From Clostridioides sp. ES-S-0010-02 (GTDB taxonomy: Bacteria > Bacillota > Clostridia > Peptostreptococcales > Peptostreptococcaceae): a DNA stretch of 64,000 bases. Shown here piece by piece: positions 9,598 through 18,924 of this stretch. The notes below the pieces were generated by a model, which made no database searches, was not told the DNA's origin, and was given only the letters and a program-made list of their open reading frames with translations. Each line of letters begins with the position of its first letter. The stretch's first letter is position 1. Both the position numbers and the translations under genes were made by a program. The DNA lies in contig CP067345.1 in assembly GCA_020641055.1 (NCBI GenBank), forward strand, positions 1,667,317 to 1,731,316, written 5' to 3'.

Positions 9598-9631
9598 AGC
9601 TCCTGTCTATGATATAGACAGGAGCTTTTTT
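9598..9631 (+). terminator. Riboswitch-controlled terminator upstream of xpt
   Basis: AGCTCCTGTCTAT (9598-9610) pairs perfectly with ATAGACAGGAGCT (9614-9626), followed by a T run. ACAGGAG of the aptamer 3' P1 strand (9529-9535) can instead pair with CTCCTGT of the terminator, giving the usual antiterminator. Purine binding should therefore switch xpt off. Confidence 0.9.
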
Positions 9632-9736
9632 AGTATTCTAAGATAAAATACAAGCAATGTAGAGAGTAAAATTAAAGAGAATATAATTTTTTTTATTAAG
9701 ATTAATATAATTTAGAAAGGTTTAGGTGGGAGTACA

Positions 9737-10309
9737 ATGAAGGCTTTAGAGGAAAAGATATTAAGAGAAGGTAGTGTTTCAGGAAATGATATACTAAAAG
9801 TCGATAGTTTTTTAAATCATCAAATTGATGTAGCTTTTTTAAATGAAATAGGAAAAGAATTTAAAGAGAGATTTAGTGGAGAAAAGGTAGATAAAATATT
9901 TACAATAGAGGCTTCAGGAATAGCTATAGCATCAATTGTTTCACAATACTTTGACAATGCACCTGTAGTTTTTGCGAAAAAATCAGAATCTAAAAACTTA
10001 GATACTGATGTGTATGAAACTAATGTATATTCATTTACTAAGGCAAAAGAATATGCAGTAAAAGTTTCTAAAAAGTATATAAACGAAGGTGAAAACATAT
10101 TGGTAGTAGATGATTTTTTAGCTAATGGAAGAGCCGCTCTTGGTCTTAAAGATTTAATTGAACAAGCAAATGCAAACTTAGTTGGAGTAGGGATTGTTAT
10201 TGAAAAAGGATTCCAAGCTGGAGGAGCACTTTTAAAGGCCAATGATGTAAGATTAGAATCTTTAGCAGTAGTTGAATCTATAGATAATGGAACTGTAAAA
10301 TTTAGATAA
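9737..10309 (+). CDS. xpt: Xanthine phosphoribosyltransferase
   Basis: This salvage enzyme converts xanthine and PRPP to XMP. The 190-residue length is typical, and the PRPP-binding loop [17 protein letters not shown] lies at about residues 122-138. The ATG follows GGTGGGAG. Transcription is governed by the guanine-class riboswitch and terminator in its leader, which itself supports Xpt over a generic phosphoribosyltransferase. The usual xanthine permease gene (pbuX) does not follow. The next gene is a transaldolase 57 bp downstream with its own GGAGG site. Confidence 0.95.
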   Translation: MKALEEKILREGSVSGNDILKVDSFLNHQIDVAFLNEIGKEFKERFSGEKVDKIFTIEASGIAIASIVSQYFDNAPVVFAKKSESKNLDTDVYETNVYSFTKAKEYAVKVSKKYINEGENILVVDDFLANGRAALGLKDLIEQANANLVGVGIVIEKGFQAGGALLKANDVRLESLAVVESIDNGTVKFR

Positions 10310-10366
10310 TTTATGATATTATATACTTGTGTTTAGCACATATTCTAATTATGGAGGATTTTTTAA

Positions 10367-11017
10367 ATGAGATTTTTTATAGACACAGCTAATATTGAAG
10401 AAATAAAGGAAGCAAATGATTTAGGTGTAATATGTGGAGTTACTACAAATCCATCTCTAATAGCTAAAGAAGGTAGAGATTTTATAGAAGTAGTTAAGGA
10501 AATCAGTGAGATAGTAGATGGACCAATAAGTGCAGAAGTAATAAGTTTAGAGCACAAGGGTATGATAGAAGAAGCAGAAAAATTATCTAAGATACATAAA
10601 AATATAGTTATAAAAATACCTATGACAGCAGAAGGTTTAAAGGCAGTAAAAGTATTATCTAGTAAAGGTATAAAAACTAATGTTACACTTATATTCTCTG
10701 CTGGGCAAGCTCTTTTAGCTGCTAGAGCTGGAGCTACATATGTAAGTCCTTTTGTTGGAAGATTAGACGATATATCACAAAATGGTCTTGATTTAATTGA
10801 AGAAATTGTTGACATCTTCAGTGTAAATAGTATTGAGTCTCAAATAATAGTTGCTAGTGTTAGAAATCCAATACATGTTTTACAAGCTGCTAGAATGGGA
10901 GCTGATATAGCAACAGTTCCTCTTAAAGTTATAAACCAAATGATTAAGCATCCTTTGACAGACAAAGGAATAGATAGCTTTATGAAGGATTGGGAAGGTG
11001 CTTCTTTAAAATTATAA
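10367..11017 (+). CDS. Transaldolase / fructose-6-phosphate aldolase family (small TalC type)
   Basis: At 216 residues this is the short class I aldolase type, with [10 protein letters not shown] at the N-terminus, the TTNPSL loop, and the Schiff-base lysine in VIKIPMT (about residue 83). Family members transfer dihydroxyacetone between sugar phosphates (transaldolase) or cleave fructose 6-phosphate, and sequence alone does not separate the two. Next to polyol-PTS loci carrying transketolase, Rpi and Rpe, a transaldolase role would complete the non-oxidative pentose phosphate pathway. A GGAGG ribosome site precedes the ATG and a strong terminator follows. Confidence 0.9.
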   Translation: MRFFIDTANIEEIKEANDLGVICGVTTNPSLIAKEGRDFIEVVKEISEIVDGPISAEVISLEHKGMIEEAEKLSKIHKNIVIKIPMTAEGLKAVKVLSSKGIKTNVTLIFSAGQALLAARAGATYVSPFVGRLDDISQNGLDLIEEIVDIFSVNSIESQIIVASVRNPIHVLQAARMGADIATVPLKVINQMIKHPLTDKGIDSFMKDWEGASLKL

Positions 11018-11070
11018 TCATATAGTTATGGTTATAATTTTAATAGAAGTTCTTATGGAAATTCTAAGTA

Positions 11071-11105
11071 ATAAGGCTAGGCTATTTTGCCTAGTCTTAT
11101 TTTGG
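11071..11105 (+). terminator. Terminator after the transaldolase gene
   Basis: ATAAGGCTAGGC (11071-11082) and GCCTAGTCTTAT (11089-11100) form a 12-bp stem with one G-U pair and a TATTTT loop, followed by TTT. Confidence 0.85.
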
Positions 11106-11153
11106 TGTATAATATATTGAAATAAACTAAAATTTAAAGTAAGGAGGCGAAAT

Positions 11154-14078
11154 ATGGATAAAATATTAAGAGAGATACAAAGAGAAGACAAGAAAAATCC
11201 ATACACTGACCAAGAACTTGCTGAAATATTAAATGTAGCTAGGTCTGAAGTAATAGCGGTTAGAAAAAAGAATAATATTTTAGATTCAAGAGAAAGAAGA
11301 AAACAAATATTAATAAAGGATATATCTAAGATTGTAAATGAGAATCCTCAAATGTCTGAAAGAAAAATAACTGAAATTTTAACCGAAAATGGCTATAATA
11401 TATCAAGAAGTGCAGTATCAAAATTACTAAAAGAAGAAAACTTAAGTCAATCGAAAGCTGAAATAAAAGATAAAGAACTAGTATCATCTGGAAAACATGT
11501 AAAAGTTAGTAAAGCTGTAGAAGAAGATGGGTTTGAAGAATTAATAGGTATAAAAGGCAGTTTGAAAGAAAAAGTAAACCTAGCTAAATCAGCAATAATG
11601 TATCCTCCTAATGGTCTTCATACTATAATATATGGAGAAACAGGTGTAGGTAAGAGTGAGTTAGCTACATGTATGTACAAATATGCTGTGAAAAATAATA
11701 TCAAAGAAGAAAATAGTCCATTCATAGTATTTAACTGTGCAGATTATGCAGAAAATCCTAATCTATTGATAGCTCAGCTATTTGGAGTAGTAAAAGGTGC
11801 ATACACAGGTGCAGATGCAAATAGAGAGGGTCTTGTAGAGCAAGCCAATAATGGAATTTTGTTTTTGGATGAAATTCATAGATTACCTGCTGCTGGTCAA
11901 GAAATATTATTTTCTTTAATAGATAGAGGTGAATTTAGGAGGTTAGGAGAGAGTAGTTCTAATAGAAAGGCAAATGTTCTCATAATAAGTGCTACAACAG
12001 AAAATCCAGATTCTAATTTACTTCAAACATTTAGAAGACGTATACCAATGGTAATAAACTTACCAAATATGAGTGAAAGACCAAAATCTGAAAGATATGA
12101 AATAATAATAAAATTCTTTGAAAGAGAAGCAAAAAGAGTAAATAAAAACTTTATAATAACTAAAGAAGTGATGTGTGCACTTATGAATTATAAATGTACT
12201 GGGAATATAGGACAGTTAAAGAGTGATATACAAGTAACTTGTGCTAGAGCTTTTAGTAAGGCAATATTTTCTAGTGACAAGGTAATTATAGATTTAGATA
12301 GCTTGAGAGATTATATAAAAAGTGGATATTATGATTGTAATTGTGAAGATGAAAAGTATTCTGAGTTTTCAGTTGAAGATATATATATAGATATTAGTGA
12401 ATTAGTAAGTGGGAAAAATAGAATTTTGTCTGATAATGAGATAAGTGAAATATACAATTATGCAGAAAAAGAATTAAAGGTTCTAGAAAGTAAGTGTTTT
12501 TCAGAAGAAGAGTTAAAAAATGCATTTATAGAAAAGTTAGACAATAAATTTAATGCTATTAAAAACAATAAAAACTTGTCTGATAGAAGAAGTCGAATAG
12601 ACTGGGGTGGACAGTTAAAAGAATCCACACTAGAGATAATGGACAAAGTAATTGTATTTATTAAAGAGCAGTTTAAGCATGTAAATCAGGGGCTGTATTT
12701 AGCTTTAGCAATTCATATTGAGCATGCTATAGATAGAATAAGAGATGGAAAAACTATAATAAATCCAAGTTTGGATAAGATAAAAGCATCAATGCCAATG
12801 GAATATGAATTATCCAGATATGTAATGGGAATAGTGGAAGATTTAACACAAGTTACATTCCCAGAGGATGAACTTGGATATTTAGCATATTATATAAATA
12901 AATTTTGTTACAATGAAGAAAGTATAAAAGATAAAGTAAAAGTAGTTATAGTTACGCATGGTAAAGTTGGAATTGAAATGTCTAATGTTGTAAATCACAT
13001 TCTTGGTATAGAATGTACACTGGGTATAGAGATAGCACTTACAGATTCACCAGCAGAAGGAATAGAACATGTATTGGATGAACTTAAAAAGATAGAAGCA
13101 CAGAAAGGAATTTTGGTTCTAATTGATATGGGTTCTCTAGTAATCCTTGGTGATGAGGTTGAAAAAAGACTTGGTATTAGATGTAAGACTGTAAACAGGG
13201 TGGATACATTATTAGCAATGGAAGCAGGAAAATTGGCGACAATTGAAGGAAAAAGTTTAGATGGTATAATAGCAGATTTAAAGAAAAATAAAAATTATGC
13301 TATGGTAAATACGAATAAATTTAGTTATAGAAAAAATGAATATGGAAAGAAAAATGTAATTATTACATTATGTTTAAGTGGGGTAGGTACAGCTTTAAAC
13401 TTAAAGGAACATATAGAAAAGCAAATTGAGGAATATGATGCTTCAATTGAAGTAAAGCCAATTGCTTTTTTAAATAATAATTTAGAAGATGAATTAAATG
13501 ACATTGAAGCTGAATATAATATTATTGCTATTTGTGGCACAATTGATATAGATTATAAAAATGTACCTTTTATTTCTTATAATGAGGTACTTGGAAAAAA
13601 TGGAATTAACAAGGTATTAGAACATTTAAATAATAAACAACCATCTTTGAGTAGCGATAATCAATTGGATAATTTAATACATGAAGATTTGATTTTATAT
13701 GATTTTGAAGGAATCTCAAAGGAGTATATAATCGACACTCTTGTATCAAAGCTTGAAGAAGGTGGGTATGTAGACTCAAAATATATATTAAGTGTGTATA
13801 AAAGGGAAGCTATGGGAAGTGTTGTAATGGCTTCAAAAGTTGCTGTACCACATGGGCTTCCAGAAAATGTTATAAAACCAGCAATAGCTATAGCAAGATT
13901 AAATAAGCCCATAGTGTGGGATAATAAATTTATGGTAGATTTAGTGGTTTTATTAGCACTTAAAGAGAATAATAAAAAAGAAATACGAAGCTTATTTTCA
14001 AAGATTAATGACCAGCATACTTTGGAAATTTTATTAAATACTGAAGATAAAAATGAAATAAAAAAGATATTAAGTTAA
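11154..14078 (+). CDS. LevR-type sigma54-dependent PTS regulator (locus 1)
   Basis: This 974-residue enhancer-binding activator starts with an HTH region (about 1-110). The sigma54-activating AAA+ domain has Walker A GETGVGKSE (161-169), the sigma54-contact loop GAYTGA (about 215) and Walker B LFLDEIHRLP (about 235). A PRD carries His521 and His524. An EIIA-Man-like domain has His602 in VTHGK. An EIIB-Gat-like domain has Cys740 in LCLSGVG. A terminal EIIA-like domain has His900 in VPHGL. An AAGGAGGCG ribosome site precedes the ATG. The expected target is the sigma54 promoter of the PTS genes at 16.6 kb; the arylsulfotransferase gene, on the other strand, lies between them. Confidence 0.9.
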   Translation: MDKILREIQREDKKNPYTDQELAEILNVARSEVIAVRKKNNILDSRERRKQILIKDISKIVNENPQMSERKITEILTENGYNISRSAVSKLLKEENLSQSKAEIKDKELVSSGKHVKVSKAVEEDGFEELIGIKGSLKEKVNLAKSAIMYPPNGLHTIIYGETGVGKSELATCMYKYAVKNNIKEENSPFIVFNCADYAENPNLLIAQLFGVVKGAYTGADANREGLVEQANNGILFLDEIHRLPAAGQEILFSLIDRGEFRRLGESSSNRKANVLIISATTENPDSNLLQTFRRRIPMVINLPNMSERPKSERYEIIIKFFEREAKRVNKNFIITKEVMCALMNYKCTGNIGQLKSDIQVTCARAFSKAIFSSDKVIIDLDSLRDYIKSGYYDCNCEDEKYSEFSVEDIYIDISELVSGKNRILSDNEISEIYNYAEKELKVLESKCFSEEELKNAFIEKLDNKFNAIKNNKNLSDRRSRIDWGGQLKESTLEIMDKVIVFIKEQFKHVNQGLYLALAIHIEHAIDRIRDGKTIINPSLDKIKASMPMEYELSRYVMGIVEDLTQVTFPEDELGYLAYYINKFCYNEESIKDKVKVVIVTHGKVGIEMSNVVNHILGIECTLGIEIALTDSPAEGIEHVLDELKKIEAQKGILVLIDMGSLVILGDEVEKRLGIRCKTVNRVDTLLAMEAGKLATIEGKSLDGIIADLKKNKNYAMVNTNKFSYRKNEYGKKNVIITLCLSGVGTALNLKEHIEKQIEEYDASIEVKPIAFLNNNLEDELNDIEAEYNIIAICGTIDIDYKNVPFISYNEVLGKNGINKVLEHLNNKQPSLSSDNQLDNLIHEDLILYDFEGISKEYIIDTLVSKLEEGGYVDSKYILSVYKREAMGSVVMASKVAVPHGLPENVIKPAIAIARLNKPIVWDNKFMVDLVVLLALKENNKKEIRSLFSKINDQHTLEILLNTEDKNEIKKILS

Positions 14079-14178
14079 TTTTCAACATGAAAAATAATAT
14101 AAAAAATTAAATAGAAAAATTTATTTTAGCACAAGTTTTAAGGTAAGTTCAATTGATAGATAGTTAATTGTTTAATAT

Positions 14179-14231
14179 AAGGTTAATACCATAAGATTGA
14201 TTTATTTAATTTTATAGTATTAGCCTTTTTT
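14179..14231 (+). terminator. Terminator after the locus 1 regulator
   Basis: AAGGTTAATAC (14179-14189) pairs with GTATTAGCCTT (14217-14227, one G-U pair), followed by TTTTTAT. Confidence 0.75.
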
Positions 14232-14694
14232 ATTTGTAGATAGCAAACATACAAAATAATAATAATTAATGATTTTATTTTTTATAGACTTGTTATAAAT
14301 TATTAAAAAGCAAATATATTGCTAAAATACAGGGCTTTTTTTATATTAATTTATGAAATTTTAGAATCATAAAGATTTGTATATGCAGATACTAAGAAAG
14401 AGCAGTAATAAAAGATGGAATATGTATTATAATAATTTATACATATACCAAATAAATAGAAATATCTAGTAGAATATAAGAAATTAAAAACAGTAGTCAG
14501 GAAAATATCAAATATGTTGGTGTTATAGTGATTTTCTAATATCAAAGCAGGTGTTATAGAAACATAAAAGTTCGCACCTGCTTTTTATATTAAAATTAAG
14601 GAAAATAATAACCCTGCAAGTAAAAATAATAGATTTATTTTCCTTGCAAGATTTGTATTAATTAAAATTGATATTTTATTTTAAGATAAGTTTT
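14232..14694. other. Non-coding gap with terminator hairpin; possible small RNA
   Basis: No convincing ORF lies between the locus 1 regulator and the convergent arylsulfotransferase gene. A hairpin with a T-run lies at 14544-14588, and a weaker AAAAAGC/GCTTTTT stem at about 14307-14343. Because the regulator already has a terminator, these extra signals suggest a short independent transcript. I could not define its promoter. Confidence 0.35.
14544..14588 (+). terminator. Intrinsic terminator of an unidentified short transcript
   Basis: AAAGCAGGTG (14544-14553) pairs with CACCTGCTTT (14575-14584), followed by TTAT. It lies about 360 bp past the regulator's own terminator and is oriented for the + strand. 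Confidence 0.6.
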
Positions 14695-16173
14695 TTATTG
14701 AATTTTATAGCATCTATACATACTTTCACCACTCTTAAAGGAGAATCTGAAATAAACTTTATCATTAGAAAAATCTTTTTCCATAGCTACTAAATCTTGC
14801 TTTTCTCCAGCCTTTCCACCAGTTCCAACTAAGAATACATCTTTTTCACTATCTATTTCTTGAACTGAACCCATATATTTGTAATAGTCATTTATGTCAT
14901 ATGAGCGATATTCAGTAACTTTTTTATTTTCTTCATCCAATTTTATTTTAATAACTCTTGTAGATTTATTTTTTACACCATTATCATATAAGGTTATATA
15001 TCCATCATCTGTAATTCTAGCATTATGCTGTCTTGAGAATTTTTGATTATCTGTTAAATTGAACTCATCACCCAATCCTCCTAGGGTCCAAATAATTTCT
15101 CCTGTTTTTCTATCTAATTTAATAACTTCATCTAAATTTCTAAATGAACAGATTAGATTTCCGTCTTTGGGGTCAATAGTCATAGAATTGAAATGTACAT
15201 AGTCTAAGGATGTATCACTTTTTTCGCTAAAATTATTTTGTTCAACACTTTCTTCATATAGTTTTTCATGGTCAATACTTTCCCACTGCCATACAACTTT
15301 ACCATCTTTTATTTCTTGTAGTACACTATTTACCACATAAGGTGAATTTCCTTTATTCAAGTTTGAAGGAATGTTTGTTGCCTTAGATTTTTGATAACTA
15401 GAAACGATATAGTGATTATCATTTATGTATATAAAGTCATGGTTTTCTAACTCAGTACCAGATTCTATGTTTTTATTTTTTTCCATAGTAATTTTATTTA
15501 TTTCATTATAATTTTCATCTAATATAACAAGATATGTTGGTGAGTATCCAACAGAACTTATTCGTTTTGTTGAGTCTTTATCTTGAAGTAAATATCCATA
15601 TCTAACTTTACCATCATCTGTAGTGATTTTTTTAAAATCAAAAGGATTTGATTCGACTTCCTTGTAAAAAACTATATTTCCTTTGTTATTTAATTTAAAT
15701 ACAAAATTATATTCTTCATTGTGTGTAGTAAGATAATAATCACCATCATAAGGGCTATTTGCAGTAACAGTATACTTTGGAAAATCTTTTGAAAGAGAAT
15801 TTATGTAATAATTTCTATATGAATTCTCACCACTATACATTACAGATATTTTTATTTTAGAAGAGCTACTGATTTCTTTCAATTTAAAAGTTGATTTATC
15901 ATTTACATTAATTTCTTTATCATCTATTTTGACACTGTTTACACTTTTAGAGTTTTTTATTGTTATACTATTTTGATTTGTTGAATTAAGTTGCTTTACG
16001 TTTTGACTATTAAAAATTCCCTCTTTAGATAGTGTTACATCATAACCATTTACAGTTATAGTAAGTGTTTTTTTCGACTTACTTTGAGATGCAAAGACTT
16101 GCTTTGCGAAAACACCAGAAACAAATAAAATACTACATAAAAATACTATCTTTAATAAATTTTTTCTTTTCAT
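14695..16173 (-). CDS. Secreted arylsulfotransferase (ASST) family protein
   Basis: Family members transfer sulfate between phenolic compounds through a sulfohistidine. The 492-residue protein has a signal peptide (KRKNLLKIVFLCSILFVSG..., likely cleaved near residue 29 after VFAS), then a lysine/serine-rich N-terminal domain and the ASST propeller. Residues corresponding to the E. coli AssT active site appear present: His245 (ENHDF), His327 and Asn329 (HFNSM), Arg345 (SFRN) and His383 (RQHNA). An AAGGAGAT site precedes the ATG. It is a monocistronic gene between the locus 1 regulator and its PTS. The export machinery and thiol partners seen in Gram-negatives are not nearby. Confidence 0.85.
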   Translation of the reverse strand: MKRKNLLKIVFLCSILFVSGVFAKQVFASQSKSKKTLTITVNGYDVTLSKEGIFNSQNVKQLNSTNQNSITIKNSKSVNSVKIDDKEINVNDKSTFKLKEISSSSKIKISVMYSGENSYRNYYINSLSKDFPKYTVTANSPYDGDYYLTTHNEEYNFVFKLNNKGNIVFYKEVESNPFDFKKITTDDGKVRYGYLLQDKDSTKRISSVGYSPTYLVILDENYNEINKITMEKNKNIESGTELENHDFIYINDNHYIVSSYQKSKATNIPSNLNKGNSPYVVNSVLQEIKDGKVVWQWESIDHEKLYEESVEQNNFSEKSDTSLDYVHFNSMTIDPKDGNLICSFRNLDEVIKLDRKTGEIIWTLGGLGDEFNLTDNQKFSRQHNARITDDGYITLYDNGVKNKSTRVIKIKLDEENKKVTEYRSYDINDYYKYMGSVQEIDSEKDVFLVGTGGKAGEKQDLVAMEKDFSNDKVYFRFSFKSGESMYRCYKIQ

Positions 16174-16380
16174 TCTTATCTCCTTTTCATATTAAGTTTT
16201 ATATATTTTCATATTGATTTTATTATATAAATAAAAACATACTATGAATTTAATTATGCGTAACGTGAATTTTGATAGACAATTATATGAAAATTCATTC
16301 ACACTGAAATAATTAAACAATAAATACGAAAATTAATGTTGTTTAGATTGAATAATTTTATAAAATAGCTAAGAAACAGA

Positions 16381-16432
16381 AAAAACCACCCATAAAAAAT
16401 AAAAAAACCATTTCTATAACAAAAAAAACCAC
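16381..16432 (+). repeat. Three A-tract/CCA direct repeats, candidate activator site
   Basis: Runs of A followed by CCA occur three times, with the CCA at about 16386, 16408 and 16429, a period of 21-22 bp (two helical turns). They lie about 160-205 bp upstream of the sigma54 promoter, a typical distance for enhancer-binding proteins. Poly-A runs are common in this genome, so this is suggestive only. Confidence 0.3.
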
Positions 16433-16587
16433 GAAAATATAAAAATATATGGATAGTTAAGTGCTTAACAAGTGAAAATTAAAATAAAAATTAAAAAAAA
16501 TTTATCTATGAAAGTTGGCTAAAATCCTGCAATTGAACATTATTTCAAGGAAAACATTTTCTTTTATTTCACAAAAAAAGCCACTTT

Positions 16588-16604
16588 TTGGCACGGCATA
16601 TGCT
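16588..16604 (+). promoter_or_regulatory. sigma54 (-24/-12) promoter of PTS locus 1
   Basis: TTGGCACGGCATATGCT has GG at 16590-16591 and GC at 16602-16603 separated by exactly 10 nt, matching TGGCAC-N5-TGC. It lies 57 bp before the EIIA start. The presence of a sigma54 activator of the LevR type next door supports function. Confidence 0.88.
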
Positions 16605-16660
16605 TTATATAAAGACAAGAAAAACAAGATATGAGATAAGAGCAATTAGGAGGTGCAAAT

Positions 16661-17119
16661 ATGGAGTTTATAAATTTTGTAAGTGATAAAGTTATAAACC
16701 TTAAAATGGATTGTAAAACAAAAGAAGATTTCTTTAAGGAAATACATAATAAAGTTTTTGAATTAGGCTTTGTAAAAGAAGAATTTGGAGAAAAAATACT
16801 AGGAAGAGAAAATGTATTTCCAACAGGTTTAAACTTAGGTGATTATGGAGTAGCTATACCACATACAGATGCAGAATATATTAAAGAACAATTTATAGCA
16901 GTCTGTACTTTTAATGAACCAGTAGTATTTAGTTCTATGGAAGACCAAGATGAAAAAGTACCTGTAAATTTAGCTTTCGTTTTGGGGCTTAATCAACCAC
17001 ACAGTCAATTGTCTGTATTAACAGAATTGATGGGGATTATGCAAAATAAAGAATTAGTTGAGAAGCTAATGGATTCTACTGATAAAGAAGAAGTTTTAAA
17101 GACAATAAAGTCTTTATAA
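16661..17119 (+). CDS. PTS EIIA component, galactitol/pentitol type (locus 1)
   Basis: This 152-residue cytoplasmic phosphocarrier has the phosphohistidine motif GVAIPHTDAE (His68). It belongs to the fructose/galactitol EIIA superfamily and relays phosphate from HPr to the EIIB encoded next. A TTAGGAGGTG site precedes the ATG. It is the first gene after the sigma54 promoter and is followed by EIIB (67 bp) and EIIC. The substrate cannot be read from the sequence. Downstream dehydrogenases and pentose phosphate enzymes suggest a polyol. Confidence 0.92.
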   Translation: MEFINFVSDKVINLKMDCKTKEDFFKEIHNKVFELGFVKEEFGEKILGRENVFPTGLNLGDYGVAIPHTDAEYIKEQFIAVCTFNEPVVFSSMEDQDEKVPVNLAFVLGLNQPHSQLSVLTELMGIMQNKELVEKLMDSTDKEEVLKTIKSL

Positions 17120-17186
17120 AAAATAAAAGAATAAAAGATACTAACAATAAAAATAAGAAAATAAAAATTATTAGGAGGAAATAAAA

Positions 17187-17462
17187 ATGAAAAAAATATT
17201 AGTAGCATGTGGAGCAGGAATAGCAACATCAACAGTAGTTTGTGATAAGGTAGAAAGATTAGTTAAAGAAAATAATATACAAGCAGAAGTTATACAATGC
17301 AAAATAGCTGAATGTGCAACAAAGCAAGATGGAGCAGATTTAATAGTATCAACAACTATATTACCAACAACTTATAATATACCAGCAATAAAAGCAACAG
17401 CATATATAACTGGAGTTAATACAGCAGCATTAGATAAAAAAATATTAGATGCTTTAAAATAA
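17187..17462 (+). CDS. PTS EIIB component, galactitol type (locus 1)
   Basis: This 91-residue protein of the GatB fold has the phosphocysteine at residue 8 in ILVACGAGIATST, and the family-typical length. It receives phosphate from the EIIA and hands it to the sugar bound by EIIC. An AGGAGGAAA site precedes the ATG. Confidence 0.93.
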   Translation: MKKILVACGAGIATSTVVCDKVERLVKENNIQAEVIQCKIAECATKQDGADLIVSTTILPTTYNIPAIKATAYITGVNTAALDKKILDALK

Positions 17463-17519
17463 TCCTATCATAAATAAATTGAAATCATATTAAAAAAACA
17501 GAAAAAGGAGGATTTATAA

Positions 17520-18794
17520 ATGGATAAATTATTAGCAGTAGTACAGTACATTTTAAACATGGGACCAACAGTAATACTACCAATAACAATTGTAGTCTTA
17601 GGAATGATATTTAGAATTAAATTTACAAAAGCTTTAAAATCAGGTCTTACAATTGGTATAGGGTTTGTGGGTATAAACTTAGTTGTAAACCTATTAACTT
17701 CAACACTAGGGCCAGCAGCTCAAGGAATGGTTGAGAGATTTGGACTTAATTTAACAGTAATAGATGTTGGTTGGCCAACAACAGCATCAGCAACATGGGC
17801 TTCACCAGTTGCACCAATATTAATACCAGTTTGTTTATTAGTAAACTTACTATTATTATACTTCAATAAAACAAAGATATTAAACGTTGATATATGGAAT
17901 TATTGGCACTTTATAGTAGCAGGTGCAGTTGGATATATAGTAACAGGAAGTTATATCTGGGCTATATTCTGTGCAATATTAATGGAATTGTTAGTACTAT
18001 TTATTGCAGAAAAAACAGCCAAGAATGTTCAGGAGTTTTATGATTTAGAAGGTATAGCATTACCAACTGGTTCAACAGCCTCATTTGCTCCACTTGGATA
18101 TTTAGTGGGTAAATTTGTTGAAAAAATACCAGGAATAAATAAAATACAAGCAGACCCAGATTCTATACAAAAAAAATTCGGTATATTTGGTGAACCAATG
18201 ATGATGGGTATTATACTAGGGATAATACTTGGAGCTCTTGCTGGATACGATGTAGCAGGAATATTCAATGTAGGTATATCAATGGGTGCAGTAATGTTAC
18301 TTATGCCTAGAATGGTTAGAATATTAATGGAAGGTTTAATTCCAATTTCAGAATCAATAAGAGATTTCTTACAAGCAAAATATGGAGATAGAGAACTTTA
18401 TATAGGGCTAGATGCAGCAGTAGCAACTGGACATCCAGCAGTTATATCAACAGCTCTTATACTTGTTCCTATAACTCTATTCTTAGCAGTTATATTACCA
18501 GGAAATAAAGTTTTACCATTTGGTGACTTAGCAACAATACCATTCTATATGGCATTTATAGTATGTTTTAGAAAAGGTAATATAGTTCAATCAGTTATAA
18601 CAGGAACTATAGTAATAGCTATATCACTTTATATGGCTACAAATTTTGCAGATGTTCATACGCAATTATTACAACAAGCAAATATGATGCCAGAAGGAAC
18701 AACAATGGTTACAAGTATAGATACAGGTGGTAACTTACTAAAATGGGGAATATTGAAATTATCTCAATTAGTTTCTTCACTTGGAATATTCTAA
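17520..18794 (+). CDS. PTS EIIC component, GatC family (locus 1)
   Basis: This 424-residue membrane permease has about ten hydrophobic segments and family motifs such as VDVGWP-like VIDVGWPTTAS, GSTASFAPLGY and KYGDRELYIGLD. It translocates the polyol, which is phosphorylated by EIIB. AGGAGG precedes the ATG. Its paralogue at 55.6 kb shares the same architecture (DVGWQATS, GNREWYIAVND), so the two transporters are related but clearly diverged. A long hairpin follows before the dehydrogenase genes. Confidence 0.93.
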   Translation: MDKLLAVVQYILNMGPTVILPITIVVLGMIFRIKFTKALKSGLTIGIGFVGINLVVNLLTSTLGPAAQGMVERFGLNLTVIDVGWPTTASATWASPVAPILIPVCLLVNLLLLYFNKTKILNVDIWNYWHFIVAGAVGYIVTGSYIWAIFCAILMELLVLFIAEKTAKNVQEFYDLEGIALPTGSTASFAPLGYLVGKFVEKIPGINKIQADPDSIQKKFGIFGEPMMMGIILGIILGALAGYDVAGIFNVGISMGAVMLLMPRMVRILMEGLIPISESIRDFLQAKYGDRELYIGLDAAVATGHPAVISTALILVPITLFLAVILPGNKVLPFGDLATIPFYMAFIVCFRKGNIVQSVITGTIVIAISLYMATNFADVHTQLLQQANMMPEGTTMVTSIDTGGNLLKWGILKLSQLVSSLGIF

Positions 18795-18810
18795 TATTTA
18801 GTTAATAGAG

Positions 18811-18880
18811 ATTACTCTTTTTTAGTAAAGTATGCGAAAATTTAACATTTAGCAGCTACTAGAAAAGAGTAATATTTTTT
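18811..18880 (+). terminator. Hairpin terminator/attenuator within PTS locus 1
   Basis: A 17-bp stem (18811-18827 with 18857-18873, one G-U pair) closes a 29-nt loop and is followed by ATTTTTTAT. It lies between the transporter genes and the dehydrogenase genes, so it may set the ratio of transporter to enzyme rather than fully stop transcription. Confidence 0.7.
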
Positions 18881-18924
18881 ATAAATTTTAAAAAAATACA
18901 AAATACAAAAGGAGGAGATTTATC

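Larger units (their letters stand above)
16174..16660. other. Regulatory region between the arylsulfotransferase gene and PTS locus 1
   Basis: Divergent control region holding the sigma54 promoter (16588-16604), a three-fold A-tract/CCA repeat (16381-16432), and the palindrome GAAAACATTTTC at 16550-16561, which resembles a cre-like site. TGAATTTT/AAAATTCA near 16270-16295 form another inverted repeat closer to the arylsulfotransferase gene. No coding potential was seen. Confidence 0.5.
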
